Below are positions 46,307 to 56,969 of a stretch of 64,000 bases of DNA, one piece after another. Within the stretch, counting starts at the first letter, position 1. Each line of letters opens with the position of its first letter. Both the position numbers and the translations under genes were made by a program. Origin of the DNA: Sorghum bicolor (taxonomy: Eukaryota; Streptophyta; Magnoliopsida; Poales; Poaceae). The stretch is taken from the NCBI RefSeq assembly GCF_000003195.3, contig NC_012871.2, positions 14,392,293 to 14,456,292 on the forward strand, written 5' to 3'. The notes under the pieces were generated by a model. It saw only the letters and a program-made list of their open reading frames with translations, ran no database searches and had not been told where the DNA came from.

Positions 46307-47440
46307 CTTAATTAGCACACCTCCATCTCCTCAATTTATTTGCTATATATATACATGCAGTACTTGCTAGCCAAGAAATTAATCAGCTATGTGCTGATGA
46401 TGATGGGTTGCTGATTAATATAAAAATAGGTAATGAATTCAAGCTACTACATACCGAGTCACATGCTCGCTACTACGTCTTGTTTTATGCGCTGCTCGAT
46501 CGATTTTTCGTTATATTTGGTAGTTTGTTTCCTGCTTAATAATTGCCCTATCTGCTGCCATTTGAGAATGCTTGATTGAGAGGAAAAGTGATTGTTGTAG
46601 CAAGATCTATCAAATAATTCCTGGAGGTCCTAGCTAACTAGCTAGCTGATGTATATAAGTGTGTGTGGAGTGTGTGCAACTGTGCATACAACATGCCCAC
46701 AAAGCTGAGGAAATTTTTATAAGCTGTCCTCATCTGCTCTATTTGCATTGGGCCATCAGAGAGTTACTAGCTACTCAAACTTCATCAAGAGAAGATGTTT
46801 TATGCTTTGTCCCTTGTGCATGGTAACTTCCGGGTTCAGACGGAGAATACGAGATAACAAGGTCTGCAGAAAAAGATATCCCTCTTATTAATTGGCTCTG
46901 TAAGCTCATCCCCCGCTGCATCAAATCTTTAACTACTTTATTTACAGTACTTTTCTTGTTTTTGCAATAAACTAGCTAGAGGTTTCTTTATTGTTTGATT
47001 AGTTCCTCCAATACTCCAAAAACAAGCACAAAGTAGTACAGTAAAATCTCCGGGTTGCAATATATAAAATATTTGTGTGTACTAATTATTACCTAGCTTT
47101 GTCTATGAAATATATACTCCTATATTCTTTTGGATCGGAGTTTATCTACCTATCTCGTAATGAACTCTGACTGGTCCATCTCGTCGTCCTTTAATTAGTT
47201 ACCATGGGGGCGAAAATGGATTTCGTTTTAGTTCAGACATCATAAGAGTTCATTCCCAACCTACATAAGATTATCTCCATTTACTAATGGCTGACTGTCT
47301 AACTGGTACTTGATGTTGATTAAAATTTCTTTGAAATACTTCTTATGAATTATTCATTAGTATCAGTACAAATGTCCATAACCCCTATACCATCTAGCTA
47401 TAACCCCAGTGACTACTTCACTCTCTCTCTCTCCTCTCAT
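46307..47440. other. 3' flank of the zinc-finger gene, intergenic
   Basis: AT-rich with many TAGCTAGCTA-type phrases, and no gene. Poly(A)-like AATAAA occurs at about 46966 (too far to be certain). Confidence 0.4.
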
Positions 47441-47565
47441 GTATATAGGGAGCGTATTCTGTAGGCATTGATGCGAATAAGAAGATCTCTTTTCGACTCT
47501 CTCTCATTTTTGTTCTCCGCATTCTTGTATACCAATTTAGTAGTTATTTTATAACACATTATCAG
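47441..47565 (+). repeat. possible copia LTR end and primer site
   Basis: TATATAGGGAGCG is followed by a CT-rich leader and TTTTATAACACATTATCAGCAT at about 47549-47570. This resembles the LTR end and TTATCAGCAC-type PBS of some grass copia elements, and a copia gag trace follows 200 bp later. The left end of the LTR is not recognisable. Confidence 0.35.
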
Positions 47566-47719
47566 CATTACTGTCTTCAAAGACTAGTCATTATACTATA
47601 TTGTTGTGCATCATTATATCCTTTTATGTAGTAATAAACCAGTTTGATTCTTGTTATTTATACTATACTGTTGTGCAATTATTGATACTACACTATTCTA
47701 TATGTTGTAGTTTACTATG

Positions 47720-50700
47720 TGGAATGTTGCCAAGCTTTATTTTGCAGCTCTTAACATTAATGACGATATTTATCATGGGTGCTTGATGTTCAAACTCTCT
47801 TGAAGTCCAATGGGCTTGGTGAAGTGATCAAAGCAAACAATAGTGCATATAGCCAAGATAAATCTAAAGCTTTGTTTTTTATTCGCCGCCACCTGCATGA
47901 AGATCTTATTAGGTTTATTACGACACAGGAAGTTAGTGTTGAGGGAGCATAACATATGAGGTGGGGAACCTCTCAACTAAACAACTCTTTTAGGTTGAAT
48001 TAGACTCAATGTATTGTTTTATTCTAGGCTCGAGCAGACTTAGGCCTGGTGTGGTGGCGGCTCATGGGTATAGCGAACTAGATTAGAATCACATTTCAGT
48101 AGCCCCCCCTATAACACCCCAAAATTTCAATTTTGGGTTGTTATTAGAAAATACTAAATAAAATGAAGGTTTTTAATATATGGATAAAAATTTTCCAATA
48201 ATTGTTTAGATTTTCATATACGGTTATCAAAGAAAAATAGTGCTTTTTAAATATTGTGGAATTAATTAGACGAGCTTAGTTGATGTGAAGCTTTTTTGTT
48301 GCTTGAGTTGGTTGTTTTTGTATGTGCTAAGTTACAAAAATACGTTTAGACGTTGATAGATCCTTCCTAGAAATTTTCTAGACTTTTTCGGGCTTTTTTT
48401 TTCTATTTTTCCTAGAACAAAAACTATTTTTTTTAGATGCTCTAAATTTTTTTTTTATAGGCACCAAAAACTTTATTTGGATTGATCAACTCTCAATATA
48501 TCTCTAAAAGTTTTCCTTTAATTTTTAGAATTTTGGAAATATTTTTCAGGGATTTAAAATGATTTCAGATTTTTCTGAAATTATTTTGGAACTGAAAATG
48601 ATTTATTTAAAATCCCGAAATTAAGAAATTCTAAAACTTTTCCAAACCCTAGACCTATATATATGCCGGCGTAGCCCTCGACGCGCTGATTTCAGAAGTA
48701 CGAGCCTTTTTCCGAGCCGCCGCCCGTAGCTCCGTAGATCCATCGCCGAAGTTTCGGATCTCGTTTCCGGCGAACTTTTCCGGCGAACGTTCGGCGAGCG
48801 TTTCCGGCCATCTCCGGCATCTCCAGCAGAAACCGTCACCATCCCGAGGTTCGTCTCATCGTCCTCTACACCGGCACACCGTTCGTTTTGCAAATCCGTG
48901 CTCGTTTACCGTTTCTCTAATCTCTATTTCTCTTTTTCGGCGAACTTTATCCATAGATGACATCTTCTTCTTCGTTTCCGACCATCGCGACCCTATACGG
49001 CATCACCGCGGCGTCACCGGCGACCCTGCGCCCCACGCTGTAACCCCCGCAGCACCCCGACCCGCGCCCCTTGGCGTGCTGCTGCGAGCAGGCAGGAGCC
49101 GCCGCTTCCTGCTCCGTGCAGTGCGTGCGAGCAGGCCACCCTGCACCGGCCCTAGCAGGCGGGCCGACCACCGCCGTAGCCTGGCACGGCCGCGCCGGCA
49201 GGCTACCCCACGACCAGGCCAAGCTAGCCCTCCCTCTCTGGCGCGACGCAGCAGATGCACAACCATGGCCAGAACTTGACGTTCGTGAGAAGAAGATGAC
49301 CCAAGGTAGAAGACGACTTATTAACAAGTTTGCCACTGATCATTAATCCTTCGCCAATTAATCGTTTTAACTCCGTTTCAATTGCGTTACGTTCGTAACG
49401 TCGCGCTCTACGCAGTGGTGCTAACTTTTATTATGTCATATATTTTTTATATATATTTAGTTGAATATTAGATTAATTAATATATGCACCTAAATCTATA
49501 ATTAAAAGCAATATAGAGTTATAATCATGATTTCTATTGTTTTATGACCATGACAACGTAAATAACTTGTTAGCGATACTATTTTCCATGTCCCATGTTT
49601 ATAAATATAATTAGTTTAATTAATATTTATTGAGTGTCATTTTTAATTAATAAAAAAAACAATTTAGGTTTACACTTTGGTATTTTTTTTATAATCAAAT
49701 ATTAACTTGATTAATATTAACTTAAATATTTCTTAATTATAATTGGTTTAGTTAAATATGAAGCATGTAATTAATTTAGTTAATATCTATCTAATGTCTC
49801 TTGGATTAAAAGCGACTTAGTTATATAGTTTAGTCTTTAAATAAAGAATGTTAATATAATTAATATCAACCTAAATGAATTTTCAATTATGACCTGCTTA
49901 GATTAACTTTTGAAAAAAAATAGTGATTCTAATTAAGTTGTTCTCACTTGTTTTATATTCTCTAAGCTATGAATGCTAAAATAGTCTAAACAATTTCTAT
50001 AACTGTTTATAAATAGAATATGACTGGAACTATACTTTGTCTTTTATAATTATAGTTTGTTTAATTTCACTTTATGATAATAGTTGATCTTCTTCGTTAC
50101 ACTTCGAACCTCGAAAGCCGTGTTCATTTAACGAATAGCTCCTTTCTTAATGGTTCTTGTGTGGTCACGATCGTAGCAATAAGCCGTGTCGTTTAGTGCG
50201 CTCTTTCTAAGCTTTTCTTTTGATTGATGCTTGTTCTTAGTCGTGATTGTTTGTTTGTCTGTTTGTGTTGCTTGGTTGCTACACGTAGAAGAAGTGTGGT
50301 TCGTCAACAGTGAAGATCAGGCGCTGAGGACCGATAATCGAAGCAGAAGTTGGAGATCAGAAAAAAGAAGCCAAAGAATTCTGAGCAGATAAACACTGGG
50401 AATTAAGGCAAGTGCAGACACCCTTTGATCATATTGTACCTATAAACTTTAAATACATTTACTTTCCATTGCATGTGTCTTAATACTGCAAACCCTAAGG
50501 ACATGACTAGTCTTCTACTATATTCCTTGTATACCTGGGTTTATATATGGGTAGTATAGTGAACAGTAGATATGCTTAGTTGCTCTACTCATCTAATCTA
50601 TATAATAATAATAATAATGATCTTGCTTAATGAATTCTTCAATGATGATAAATGATTAAATGGTGAACAATGGTCACTTCGGTGATGGAGATGTTGCGGT

Positions 50701-52150
50701 GCTTGCGAGCATCGTGGTTTGGTTGAGGACAGGGGGAGCGGGTACTGTTGGTGGTCCGGTTTGCCGGGCGTACCCGTCTCTGCTCTCCGTAAGGACTTAG
50801 TCAGGGAGCGGCCCCCTGGGACTTACAGTGCAGCTCCAAGCTATATGGGCTCTGGCTTGACTAATTAGCAGGACCTCCACTGGTAGGGTGTTACTTTCCG
50901 GGTAGGCGTAAGGAATGTAGCTTGGGTATTCATATTAAGAGGTCGGTCAGTTCGGGGTCCCATTGCTATGGGCACGGCTGCCGCGCGCCCCGGCAAAAAC
51001 TTACGAGTGGCATCCTATTAGTTGGACCCTGTGAAAGGTCTCGTAGTGAAACCCTGCCTGCTCACCTTGGTAGTGTTTTGGGGAGTCGCGACCCCAGGCG
51101 AATGGGAATCACGACTTGGAGTGAACGTGCACACCTCTGCAGAGTGTAAAACTGATATATCAGCCGTGCTCACGGTCACGAGCGGCCCAGACCCTCACTT
51201 GATGAGCAAATTGGAATCACATGGAACTTGGAGGCGGAACTTGGTTGAGGTTGCTACCTCGTGCTTTGGCGGAATGGCTATTCCGTGTTGGCAGGATGGC
51301 TATCCTATGTTCTTAATTGGGATTGCTATCTCTTGACCTTAAAGGGGTTGCTACCCCGAGTTACTATCCGAGGTTGCTACCTCGGTGATCTTAATAATAA
51401 TAGTAATTATAATGATGACTAATAATATTGCTAATTAACCTTCATCTAAATAAGGGTTGGGATGCTCTACTCACAACTAGTAATAGGTTGTTTAATAATA
51501 AAGTTGTAATAAAAGTTTACCAACTAAAAAGCTCACCTGCAGTCAAACAGTGTCAACTTTTCCTTTGATTAAGCCTTGCATGTCATTATACTTTCCGCCT
51601 GTACTTGTTGAGTTCGACATGAACTCACCCTTGCTATTTCCTCCACACCCCCAGTGTGTAGTAAAGTGCTGCTCAGAAGAAGGATAAAGAGGTCATGGAG
51701 TTTTCTAGAAGCTTATCAGAAGTGCTTGGCGTACGGAGCCCCCAGTCAACCGTCCCTGAGAAGATTGGAGCCTAAGAAGTTTAGCTACTGTTTCCGCGTA
51801 CTCTGATGTTTTGTAAGTGTTATTATAAATATGTTTTTCCGCTATATATAACATTGATTCTGATATTTCTATTCTTTTGTTATATGTGTGGACTTCCTGG
51901 GCACACATATGACGACTCTGGTCTTATTTTAAAAGCCAGGGTGTGACACCCCCCCCCCCCTCACCGTAAAAAAAATCGCTACGCATTCTAATAGGTCTAA
52001 TGGCTAAAGACCTTACAAACAAGATCCTTGTGTTCTTTGTAACAAAAAATTGAAAGAAAGATATGACCACAAAAAATGTATCCTCTCTAATGCTCGTAAT
52101 GAATGGTTACACCTAATGTTCTGGCAGACACAATATGAACAAAGAACAAT
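47720..52150 (+). pseudogene. copia gag remnant interrupted by a solo LTR
   Basis: Left of the solo LTR the phrases FAALNINDDIYHG, LKSNGLGEVIKANNS and SKALFFIRRHLHEDLI appear in changing frames (47740-47920). Right of it comes LKERYDHKKCILSNARNEWLHLM (about 52045-52115). Together they follow the order of a copia Gag (UBN2-type) protein. About 230 bp of unrelated sequence also separates the halves. Several stops and frameshifts are present and no pol follows. Confidence 0.5.
48110..51948 (+). mobile_element. 3.84-kb solo LTR, Ty3/gypsy (Tekay/Del-like by memory)
   Basis: The ends are TATAACACCCCAAAATTTC at 48110 and AGCCAGGGTGTGACA at 51948, with CCCCC on both sides (48105-48109, 51949-51953). 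The first base pair TA in place of TG is explained by one transition. TATATATA at 48657-48664 is followed by a GC-rich leader with CCGGCGAAC phrases. The middle (49350-50100) is very AT-rich. At 51230-51400 short phrases such as GGTTGCTACCTCG recur. No gene, PBS or second LTR is present. The GC-rich open frames at 48947-49346 on both strands are chance. Confidence 0.8.
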
Positions 52151-52299
52151 ATATATCCTTTATCTACATAATCAACGTATGCTTTTTGGGAGGTTTAATA
52201 AATTTATTTACACCTTGGATAAAAGAGACTTTGTTCCTTACATCCATGCCACGTCCTCTTCATGTGTGGGCCTTAATGAAAACATATAACCGCATCAAA

Positions 52300-54324
52300 A
52301 TATTATTCCCATTTAGCTAGAGAAAATTTTAACTAAAGGACCATCATAAATTGATATCAAATTTTGGCAAAAAAACATCAACACACACAATACTATTTGT
52401 AAATTTATAGACACTTTATTTTCATTAAACAAAGGGTCACCTCTCTCTTACTCTCTCACCTCTCCATGCATGGCTACATATAGATATATACTTAGATCTA
52501 CAAATATCTTCATTCATGGACACCATTCTATTACCCAATAAAGAGCAAGAAACAAAATAACTAGAGATTGATGTGAACCTACTCCATAAAAGTAAGTTGG
52601 GAAAAAATTCAGCCAAAACTAACAACAAAATGTAAAAGTAGCAAGCATGTCTCCCTTTAGATGGAAATTATAATTAACCAAGAGAAATTTATGCGTAGAC
52701 CTTTAAAAGGAAATTCGGATGGCATGACCTTACCTCTTAAAGGCAACTTCTTCAAAGTGCAAAGACATCCTCTATTTTTGCAACCTTTTAGCCGCCAAAC
52801 GAGCTCCCAATAGAGTGATCTATAGATTTATCGGGAGTAAGAAGAAAAATTTATAGGGAGTAAATTTAGTGGTATTTCAGTAAAAGGACCAGTCATGTAA
52901 ATTATTTTTTAGAAAAGAACTGCTCCTAGAAAAAATGAATTTTAGGGCTAGTTCTCTTAATAAGATCGACCTTGAAATTGCATTTGTAGGGGGCGGTTCT
53001 GTTAATAGAACACCCTTGAAAATGATTATATTTCTAGGGGCGGATTTTGTAACACAGAGAGGTTAAAAGGCCTAGCACTGGATAAATTTGGTGAGTAGAA
53101 AAACCTTGCAAACATCCACCTCCCCGGCAAGTTTTTCAAATGCACTAACTCCAAATGTGTTCCACAAGAACACAAGCACCTTAAGCACTCGAGTTAGCAT
53201 TTTCAAATCATTTTTACTTGCTTCCTTACCAAGTCATTAGTTCTAATCCATATGAAAAGAATGTCACCACCTAGTGACACTAGATAACCATACTTACTTT
53301 AGAGCTCCCATCTTAATAGTATAAATACCTATACTAAATCTGACCGTGCACCCTATTGCACCTTGGTGAAATAAAACCCCTATTGCATATACCTTTGCCT
53401 TTGGGCTTGTTTCCATCTCCAAATCACTTCTCCATTTTTGAACACTTGCATGTGGCCATGATTATCATCTCTACCCCATCTCCTTGTCTTCCTTATATTA
53501 ACTCCTTCATGTGGACCGAGCTCAATCATCTCAGTTGAAACCATTAGTCTACTAGTTGTTACTCAATTACTATAAATATAATCATGCCATTAAAAATCAG
53601 TACTAAAAATATATGGGTAATGACTGTGAATACTTCGCTATCAAGGCTACGACATCATATAGAGGGTAATAAGTTTCTGTTAGGAAGGAACAACATTGCA
53701 CAATGCATAATATCCAATGTCAAAGTAACAATTAATTACTCTTGTGCCCATAAAGTAGGTCTCAATTATTAAATTAGTGCCGAACTATTGGATTATGTAC
53801 CAAAACTTTATCTCTATGAATATATAGCTTCTATTCATTCTAATTCTGACACAGAAGGAGAAAATCTTAATATATAGCTTTATCTCATTCTAATTATAGC
53901 ACGTAAGAGAAAAAAATATTAATATACTTATTCTAGCACATAAGAAAAAATGAATCTTGCCCGCAAAAAAATTTTATTAGATGTGCACCATACTTCCTAT
54001 TGGGAGTAGCATAAAGGCTACTCATTAATTTTATAACTTACCAAACTCTCCTGTGTCACGTGAAATTATCAAGCAAAGATTGATACAACTACCCCTAATA
54101 TACAGTACTCTGTACTTCCTCGGTTCCAAGAAGAATGAAATTATAGATCTACTAGTCAAGTCAAAGTATTGTAAATTTAACTAAGTTTGTATAAAATATA
54201 TGAGTAATTAAACGTATCTCTAAAAGATATGCCAACACCAACCGTCCCTATTGTTCAATTTACAAAAAGCTTAAAATAAGCTACTAGTAGCATTTATACA
54301 TAAGTTGCCTGAGCAAACTCTCCC
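52300..54324. other. intergenic, AT-rich, upstream of the thaumatin-like gene
   Basis: No gene recognised. Around 52920-53050 two or three TAGGGGCGGTTCTGTTAATAG-like phrases recur, which may be CACTA subterminal repeats, but I see no ends. Short open frames up to 62 codons lack domains. Confidence 0.4.
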
Positions 54325-54332
54325 TATAAATA
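54325..54332 (+). promoter_or_regulatory. TATA box of the thaumatin-like gene
   Basis: TATAAATA lies 97 bp before the ATG on the gene's strand, a normal plant core promoter distance. Confidence 0.65.
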
Positions 54333-54421
54333 CATAGGTGCTGCATCATTTCTGCGACACCCAAGTTCCCTAGAATTTTTCTGTGGTTCATTGGTTTTGT
54401 CTACCAAGGTCCAAGACCACC

Positions 54422-56079
54422 ATGGGAAGCTTGTGGGCCATTTTGTTGTTTTTATGGTCGGCCTCTGCTTTTGCGCCAGGTATTGGTCTTCTTCTAACAT
54501 TCAAGTTGGGCTCAGAATTTTTTTTTTTGAAGCATTACAAAATAATACAGCTTGAATAATGATCTGTGAGAAGTTTGTAGCAAAAACAAACACACAACCC
54601 AACCCTAACTGCCTAGTTTAATGTTTTCAATTTCCCTAAAAAAAGGGCAATTATCTTCTTTTAGTTATACTATGGGAAATCAAAAAAAAATATCCCTTTA
54701 AGAAAAAATAGCTTGAAAAAAAAATTTTACTCCCTCTATCCTAGAAAACTTGATGTTTTAGGATTTTAAAAATATCCTAAAAGATTCTATGTTGTATCTC
54801 TTGGATAATAAGGGTCCATATCAGCTTGAGATTACGATCTGCATGCCTTCATGCATTCCTTTTAATAATGGTCTATATTCCTTATTAGTATGGGTCACCT
54901 TTAATAAATACGGGGTACATATATAATTTTTATTGAACATTAACCTATTATAAAATAATAAAAACATTAAGATTTTAGGGACAAATGGGGAGTATATGCA
55001 AATCGCTATGATCCTAAGATAAATTAGTATATTTATATTATATTTCAACTAATAAATAAGAATACATAGTACCACTTTTCGAATGACGATACATATATAG
55101 GTCTTGTTTAGTTCCAAAAACTTTTACAAAATAGGAATAATAGCACTTCCGTTTGTATTTTACAAATATTGTCCGATTATGAACTACTAGGCTCAAAAGA
55201 TTCGTATCGTAAATTACAGATAAATTGTGTAATTAGTTATTTATTTTATTTATATTTAGTGTTTCATGCATCTGTCGCAAGATTCGCTGCGCTGTTATGG
55301 AAAATCTGAAAAATTTTACAAAATAAAACAAGACGATATTCCCTCCGTTGTAAATTACAAGCTATCCTACCACCATTTCAGCCGCAATGGCAGCAACGTT
55401 CACGTTCATCAACAAATGCCGGGAGCCGATCTACCCGGGCGTGCAGACGAACCCAGGCAAGCCGGGCTTCCCGACCACCGGCTTCCAGCTCAAGCCCGGC
55501 GGCAGAGCCCAATACAGGGGCGTCCCGGGCACCTGGGCCGGCCGCATCTGGCCCCGCCACCGCTGCTCCACGGGTGCCTCGCCGGCGGGCGCCCTGTCGT
55601 GCGCGTCCGGCGACTGCGGCGGGAGGCTCGAGTGCAACGGCGCCGGCGGCCAGGTGCCCAGCACGCTGGCCGAGTTCACGCTCGGCGGCGGCGCCGGCGG
55701 CGGCAAGGACTTCTTCGACATCAGCAACGTCGACGGCTTCAACGTGCCTCTCCAGATCGTGCCGCACGGCGCTGGTTGCCGCGCGCGGGCGGTGACCTGC
55801 GCCGCCGACATCAACGCGGCGTGCCCGCGGGAGCTGGCGGTGACGGCGGCGGGCGGCGGCGGCCGCACGGTGGGGTGCAAGAGCGCGTGCGCCGCGTTCA
55901 ACGCCGACGAGTACTGCTGCAGAGGGCGGTACGGGAGCCCCGGCGAGTGCAAGCCCAGCCGCTACTCGCTCTACTTCAAGCGCAAGTGCCCGCAGGCCTA
56001 CAGCTACGCGTTCGACGACGGGAGCAGCACCTTCACCTGCGCCGCCGGCGCCGACTACGACGTCGTCTTCTGCCCTTAA
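54422..56079 (+). CDS. thaumatin-like protein (PR-5 family), secreted
   Basis: Two exons, 54422-54479 and 55382-56079, are joined by a 902-bp GT-AG intron in phase 1, giving 251 residues. Exon 1 and the first codons of exon 2 encode a signal peptide (MGSLWAILLFLWSASAFA). The mature domain starts near ATFTFINKC. It has all 16 cysteines of the large thaumatin-like type, enough for eight disulfides, and ends VVFCP. The acidic-cleft residues are in place: R in GRIWPRH, E in LAEFTL, two D in FFDISNVDGFNVPL, and a later D in AFDDGSS. Thaumatin-like proteins act outside the cell in pathogen and stress responses, and some bind or cut beta-1,3-glucans. Exon 2 is very GC-rich, as in many grass genes. 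The intron holds two MITEs. A poly(A) signal candidate AATAAA is near 56170. Antisense open frames over exon 2 are shadows. Confidence 0.95.
54730..54992. repeat. Stowaway MITE in the thaumatin-like gene intron
   Basis: The ends CTCCCTCTATCCTAGAAAACTTG and TTAAGATTTTAGGGACAAATGGGGAG are partly complementary. TA on each side (54728-54729, 54993-54994) is the target duplication. Confidence 0.75.
55100..55334. repeat. Tourist-like MITE in the same intron
   Basis: It starts GGTCTTGTTTAGTTCC and ends AAATAAAACAAGAC. The interior shares TTTGTATTT..ACAAATATTGTCC, AAAAGATTCGT and GTGTAATTAGTT phrases with the copies at 59612 and (reversed) 59901. This family is very common in sorghum-like genomes. 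It stops only about 48 bp before the 3' splice site. Confidence 0.75.
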
Positions 56080-56263
56080 ATTGAATTGACGACCCAATGC
56101 TATATGGCGACCATGGCGTGTCGTCTCAGATAAAAACTGAAGCAGGCTGCTGGAGCTGCACTTGTCAAAATAAATAAAACTTGCTTCGGCAATCATGTAG
56201 CCATTTCGTTTCAGAATTCAGAATAACATGAGCCTGTTCAGTTTCAGTGCTACGGATTTATAT

Positions 56264-56393
56264 GCAAATCCTCGCAAGCACATATACAAAGACCTCAAAA
56301 TAAACAAGCACTCTGGATTTAGTATAGCTCGTTTATGCTTTGGGCAAATCCTTGCTAGCACATATACAAAACCTCGGATAAACAATCACTCTG
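56264..56393. repeat. diverged direct repeat, two copies
   Basis: Copies at 56264-56315 and 56344-56393 share GCAAATCC, GCACATATACAAA, ACCTC, AAACAA and CACTCTG in order. The period is about 80 bp. It lies between the convergent genes, and no coding role is seen. Confidence 0.7.
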
Positions 56394-56715
56394 CAGATAT
56401 TAGATGGGAGTATTGTGATTTAATAGCTGTTAATGTTTTGGACATACAACATATGCTTGTCACTGATCGATACTGCTTGTAGACCAATCAATAATGACAA
56501 TTATTAGCATGAAACCATGTACAGCATGGGAGTGTCCTAGCCTATTACACAAAACCCAGTCTGTTGCCTAGATAGTTCTGTTATGCAGATGCTAATGTTG
56601 ATTATTCCTCCAGGGCTGCCAATGATATGCAGCTTCTGTTGTGTTTGGGTAATAACGGTTTAACACTAGCAACAGGAAGTGAACGAACCCTGTGTAGATC
56701 GTGTACATGGCAGGA

Positions 56716-56940
56716 TTGTGACTTTTGACAGCAGCATCCTGATGCCCTGGTGTGTACAACACGAAATACCATGTCAGTCAAGGCCTTCACACAAACTTCT
56801 GGTTGCCCGGTTAGACCTTCCAGATGCCACAGTTTTGACTATTGACAATGGCATCCTGACATGCTGTACTGTCTATAAGTATACCACTGAATAGATCAGA
56901 TAAATCAGGGCCTTTGCATAATCTTCTGATTGCTCCTTAG
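56716..56940. repeat. second diverged direct repeat, period about 116 bp
   Basis: GACTTTTGACAGCAGCATCCTGATG (about 56718) recurs as a variant TTTTGACTATTGACAATGGCATCCTGAC (about 56833). CAGTCAAGGCCTTCACACAAACTTCTGGTTGC recurs as a variant CAGGGCCTTTGCATAATCTTCTGATTGC. Confidence 0.55.
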
Positions 56941-56969
56941 ACTATAACTGAATTTAAATCAGCTCATCT

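Noticed and set aside
48947..49346. Open frames of 67-129 codons on both strands in a GC-rich patch
   Set aside because: They lie in the leader part of a solo LTR, with no conserved motif and equal openness on both strands.
55378..56196. 272-codon antisense open frame over the thaumatin-like exon
   Set aside because: High GC content suppresses stops in all frames. It mirrors a well-supported 16-cysteine protein and has no domain of its own.
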